NCBI GenBank assembly: GCA_934202965.1 | Contig: CAKPYN010000008.1 | Coordinates: 25,021 to 89,020, forward strand | DNA from: an uncultured Megasphaera sp. | GTDB taxonomy: Bacteria; Bacillota; Negativicutes; Veillonellales; Megasphaeraceae | Direction of reading: 5' to 3' | DNA: 64,000 nucleotides | Shown: piece after piece, positions 62,975 through 64,000 of the stretch | Position numbering within the stretch: the first letter of the stretch is position 1 | How the letters are laid out: the number at the start of each line of letters is the position of its first letter | The notes under the pieces: model-generated | The model's input: only the letters and a program-made list of their open reading frames with translations | Told to the model about the DNA's origin: nothing | Databases searched by the model: none | Translations under genes and position numbers: made by a program

Positions 62975-63105
62975 TTTTAGTTATAGTAAATATGTAATAA
63001 TTATATCTTAGCGAGGGATATTAGGTTATTACAATAAGGTCCAACAGGAGTGTTGGTACCGCAAAGCTCCAACGGTACGCCTATTGGCGTACCGTTATCT
63101 TTTTA
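62975..63105 (+). ncRNA. Type II-C tracrRNA
   Basis: The tail has the order seen in the Neisseria meningitidis tracrRNA: an anti-repeat ending in TTACAATAAGG (63029-63039), a nexus hairpin CCAACA-GGAG-TGTTGG, a linker ACCGCAAAGCTCC corresponding to GCCGCAACGCTCTG, and a final rho-independent hairpin AACGGTACGCC-TATT-GGCGTACCGTT (63071-63096) followed by ATCTTTTT. The anti-repeat predicts that the missing CRISPR repeat begins GTTGTAAT and later contains about TAATATCCCTCG. It is on the same strand as, and directly upstream of, the cas9 remnant. Confidence 0.75.
63071..63105 (+). terminator. Terminal hairpin of the tracrRNA
   Basis: Perfect 11-bp stem (63071-63081 with 63086-63096) and a TTTTT tail; ends the tracrRNA before the cas9 remnant begins about 40 bases later. 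Confidence 0.85.
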
Positions 63106-63140
63106 TACGGACTATTTTATATTCAAATAATAGATCAGGG

Positions 63141-63928
63141 GTGACGGGCTATGATTATGTGTTGGGATTAGATATTGGTATAACGTCTGTTGGTTGGGCT
63201 GTTTTAGAATTGAACATACAGGATGAACCAATTCGTATTATAGACCTGAACTCACGAATTTTTGAGAGAGCAGAAATTCCGAAGACCAGGGAATCATTAG
63301 CTGCTCCGCGGAGAGTAGCCCGTAGTAGACGACGAACCCGTCGGCGGCGCTTTCGCTTATACCGAATTCGCAGGTATCTGCTTCGGAATCAAATTATAAC
63401 GCCATCCGATATGAAAATATTGTATGATAATTGTGGAGATATGAAGGACATCTATACATTACGCCATGAAGCACTGGATAGAGCTGTAGCTTCAAAGGAA
63501 TGGGCTAGACTTTTAATTTTTTTGGTAAACATCGGGGATTCAAATCTAATCGTAAATCTATTATTGCTTCTGGTGACGAAGGAGTAATATTACAAACCGT
63601 TAAAGAAAATTAAGAATTATTAAAAGCATATCGAACGGTTGGAGATATGTTGTATAGTGATACAAAATTTGCGAATGCTAAGCGAAATAAAGGAGAATCC
63701 TATACATTTACAGTCAGTCGACGTATGCTGACCGATGAAATACGGACGCTGTTTTATATTCAAAGAGATTTGGGACAATCTTTTGCTACACCATCGTTAG
63801 AGGACGAATATCTTTCCATTTTTTTTGCACAACGAAATTTTGATGAAGGGCCGGGTGGTAATAGCCCATATAGTGGAAACCAAATTGAAAAAATGATTGG
63901 TAATTGTGCATTTGAAAAAAATGTCTAA
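63141..63928 (+). pseudogene. cas9: cas9 (type II-C) pseudogene, 5' part
   Basis: The start has RuvC-I motif YVLGLDIGITSVGWAV with its catalytic Asp, then RIFERAEIPKTRESLA and an Arg-rich bridge helix (RRVARSRRRTRRRRFRL), matching small II-C Cas9 proteins. At 63525-63530 a base is missing in an A-run so HRGFKSNRKSI falls out of frame; a TAA interrupts at 63611; homology resumes (DMLYSDTKFANAKRNKGE, TFTVSRRMLTDEIRTLFY, IEKMIGNCAFEKN) and breaks at 63926. Only the RuvC-I, bridge helix and part of REC remain in view. The exact start codon (GTG 63141 or 63159) is uncertain. Confidence 0.85.
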
Positions 63929-64000
63929 ATTGCAATAACAAGTTGGACACCTTCCACTAGGCAGTAATTTGGTAAATTCGATCAAGTTCTTCCTCGAAGA
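63922..64000. other. Break in cas9 homology, possible insertion element edge
   Basis: After CAFEKN the DNA no longer fits Cas9 in any frame. The sequence TGTCTAAATTGCAATAACAAGTTGGACACC has the look of an IS terminal repeat, and the minus strand reads a short open tail EEELDRIYQITA with a stop at 63957. It would be the edge of an inserted element, the rest lying outside the window. Not provable here. Confidence 0.35.

Noticed and set aside
62907..63140. CRISPR array next to the tracrRNA
   Set aside because: No direct repeats with regular spacing found; only hairpin arms of the tracrRNA are repeated.
63797..63985. 62-codon minus-strand ORF over the cas9 break
   Set aside because: Mostly antisense to cas9 coding; only the outer few codons might belong to an insertion element.

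Overview
This window looks like chromosomal DNA from an anaerobic Negativicutes bacterium of the Veillonellaceae type (Megasphaera, Anaeroglobus or Dialister-like). Gene content and protein style are those of a low- to moderate-GC Firmicute: RelA/SpoT, YqeY-RpsU, HemZ, an ATP-dependent tRNA(Met) cytidine acetate ligase, ECF transporter S components, and strong GGAGG ribosome binding sites. Pyruvate:ferredoxin oxidoreductase and acetate kinase point to anaerobic fermentation. A secreted beta-barrel protein with a C-terminal aromatic signature suggests an outer membrane. The genus is an inference; no rRNA is present.

Layout. 1-4.8 kb (minus strand): ruvA (cut by the window edge), ruvC, an MscS-type channel, rpmF, yceD and a TGS-containing nucleoside kinase. 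4.9-7.7 kb: a membrane-anchored protein of unknown function, an RseC-like protein and another unknown. 7.8-19.3 kb (minus): one long housekeeping transcription unit running recJ, rel, dtd, an MBL hydrolase, an AI-2E family permease, fur, hemZ, hisS, aspS, with several start/stop overlaps and a terminator after aspS. 19.4-24.7 kb: nifJ, a divergent LysR regulator and a small membrane protein. 24.9-30.2 kb: a HAD phosphatase, ackA with an upstream lipoprotein gene, tmcAL and gltS. 30.4-37.2 kb (minus): uvrB-uvrA-uvrC, with an SOS-like operator over the uvrB promoter. 37.4-46 kb: a sugar O-acetyltransferase, a phosphodiesterase, a small graveyard of two fused gene remnants, a two-component system behind folE-folB-folK, two small membrane proteins, an acyltransferase-3 protein and the outer-membrane protein. 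46.3-54.4 kb (minus): a long-form glutamine synthetase with a leader attenuator, rpsU-yqeY, and nifS-mnmA-lepA-hemW. 54.4-55.1 kb: a non-coding block packed with hairpins. 55.1-56.6 kb: an ECF S component with a structured leader, a tRNA-Leu gene, and a CGGC-domain protein.

The last 8 kb is accessory and decayed: a C-terminal fragment of a type I restriction subunit (HsdR) fused to the start of another gene, an unknown partner gene, a Sel1-repeat membrane protein, an IS3-family element with frameshifts, an M20 amidohydrolase, and finally a type II-C CRISPR locus in which a well-preserved tracrRNA sits just upstream of a cas9 pseudogene. That cas9 carries a frameshift, an internal stop, and a break in homology near the window end that may mark an insertion element. 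No CRISPR array is visible.

The most interesting items are the tracrRNA/cas9 ruin, the hairpin block at 54.4-55.1 kb with a repeated loop motif in two hairpins of different arms, the glutamine synthetase leader (consensus promoter, hexaloop hairpin, terminator, then RBS), and the remnant defence genes with an unrecognised partner. I did not find an intact, clearly new multi-gene system.
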